Below, piece by piece: positions 63,588 through 64,000 of a stretch of DNA of 64,000 nt. The stretch covers positions 1-64,000 of the forward strand of contig CALUPO010000001.1 of the NCBI GenBank assembly GCA_944322675.1, in the 5' to 3' direction. Position 1 is the stretch's first letter. The number at the start of each line of letters is the position of its first letter. Under the pieces are notes generated by a model. The model ran no database searches. It was not told where the DNA came from and saw only the letters and a program-made list of their open reading frames with translations. This DNA is from Candidatus Gastranaerophilales bacterium (GTDB lineage Bacteria; Cyanobacteriota; Vampirovibrionia; Gastranaerophilales; Gastranaerophilaceae). A program made the translations under genes and the position numbers.

Positions 63588-64000
63588 ATGAAAGTTAAAT
63601 TTAAAAAATTAATATGTTATTCATTGCTGTCAGCTCTTGCATTTACATTATATCCAAGTTTATCATATTGTGAAGAGAATAATCAAAAAATACTAAATGT
63701 AATACAGCAAGAAGTAAAAGTTAATCAGGCTTATATAGAAAATATTGGGTATCGTTTGCTTAATGCCAATCGTATAGATAAACGAATGAATTTTGTTTTT
63801 AATGGTAAAAATATTATAAATGCTACATCAAGCGGTCTTACCCGCGAAATTACACTTTATAAAGGTATTGCAAATATCTTAAAAACAGATGATGAGTTTG
63901 CCGGTATTTTGGCACATGAAATTTCACATGCTGTTGATTCTTATAACTATAATATGATATCTTATTTTTTAACAACAAAAATGGCTCCTAGAAAATATGA
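63588..64000 (+). CDS. M48-type zinc metallopeptidase, cut by the window edge
   Basis: The frame is open to the right end of the window, so only the first 137 residues are seen. A signal peptide (LICYSLLSALAFTLYPSLSY) is followed by FVFNGKNIINATSSGLTREI and the zinc motif FAGILAHEISHAVDSY (HExxH), as in the periplasmic BepA/Oma1 branch of M48 peptidases. Such enzymes take part in outer-membrane protein quality control. AGAAAGGA precedes the ATG. Confidence 0.88.
   Translation, partial: MKVKFKKLICYSLLSALAFTLYPSLSYCEENNQKILNVIQQEVKVNQAYIENIGYRLLNANRIDKRMNFVFNGKNIINATSSGLTREITLYKGIANILKTDDEFAGILAHEISHAVDSYNYNMISYFLTTKMAPRKY

Overview
The window is AT-rich, Gram-negative-like DNA. The organism is most likely a gut non-photosynthetic cyanobacterial relative (Vampirovibrionia/Melainabacteria, order Gastranaerophilales). 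This is an inference from three things seen together: a tRNA-Glu of cyanobacterial/plastid type with an encoded CCA; an RNase E/G directly downstream of a radical-SAM/DUF2344 fusion; and flagellar genes (fliF-G-H-I, fliW-csrA) among many TPR and N/Q-rich proteins. No 16S rRNA or other strict marker is present.

Layout. (1) About 1-22,100 is a defence and mobile-element island. On the minus strand an operon runs PLD-SNF2 helicase, PIN-GNAT-PUA-like fusion, small ASCH protein, then an Eco57I-like N6-adenine methylase broken by stops and a frameshift. Next come a divergent DinD/BRO-like gene with three small ORFs and the 3' end of a tyrosine integrase. A Mu/Tn7-like transposon of about 6 kb (candidate ends 10,340 and 16,360) follows. 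It carries a Mor-like regulator, a DDE transposase, an AAA+ ATPase, a two-frame protein (winged helix, Mu-type DNA-binding region, catalytically degenerate tyrosine-recombinase domain) and a small HTH protein. After it lie a DUF1016 PD-(D/E)xK nuclease, a DRT/UG-like antiphage reverse transcriptase split by one in-frame amber codon, a type I specificity subunit (HsdS) and the tail of its methylase (HsdM), cut off at a G/C-rich palindrome near 22,090. (2) About 22,300-48,400 is core chromosome: zinc-ribbon protein and TIGR01212 radical SAM enzyme, mazG, hisG, nitroreductase, LytR-CpsA-Psr protein, dxr, TPR proteins, a sugar-nucleotidyltransferase-like protein, CBS protein, radical SAM-DUF2344 protein, RNase E/G, a thioredoxin-like/CcdA pair, GT2, trxA, GH3, YhcH and tRNA-Glu. 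(3) About 48,500-52,000 is an mcrBC pair lying between tRNA-Glu and the flagellar operon. (4) About 52,000-64,000 holds fliF-fliG-fliH-fliI, a glycosidase-like barrel protein, a repeat-containing unknown protein, fliW-csrA with a TPR gene, and an M48-type peptidase running off the right edge.

How the genes fit together. The island stacks nucleic-acid defence modules (helicase/methylase, RT, type I remnant, DUF1016), several visibly decaying. The transposon sits inside the remnant of an integrase gene, and its own dead recombinase domain resembles the reported TnsF target selectors. In the core, fliFGHI build the flagellar base and export ATPase, FliW and CsrA form the usual flagellin-checkpoint switch, and the CKDC thioredoxin-like protein plus CcdA would carry reducing power outward. 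The most original observations are the PIN-GNAT-PUA fusion operon and the two-frame dead-recombinase protein of the transposon.
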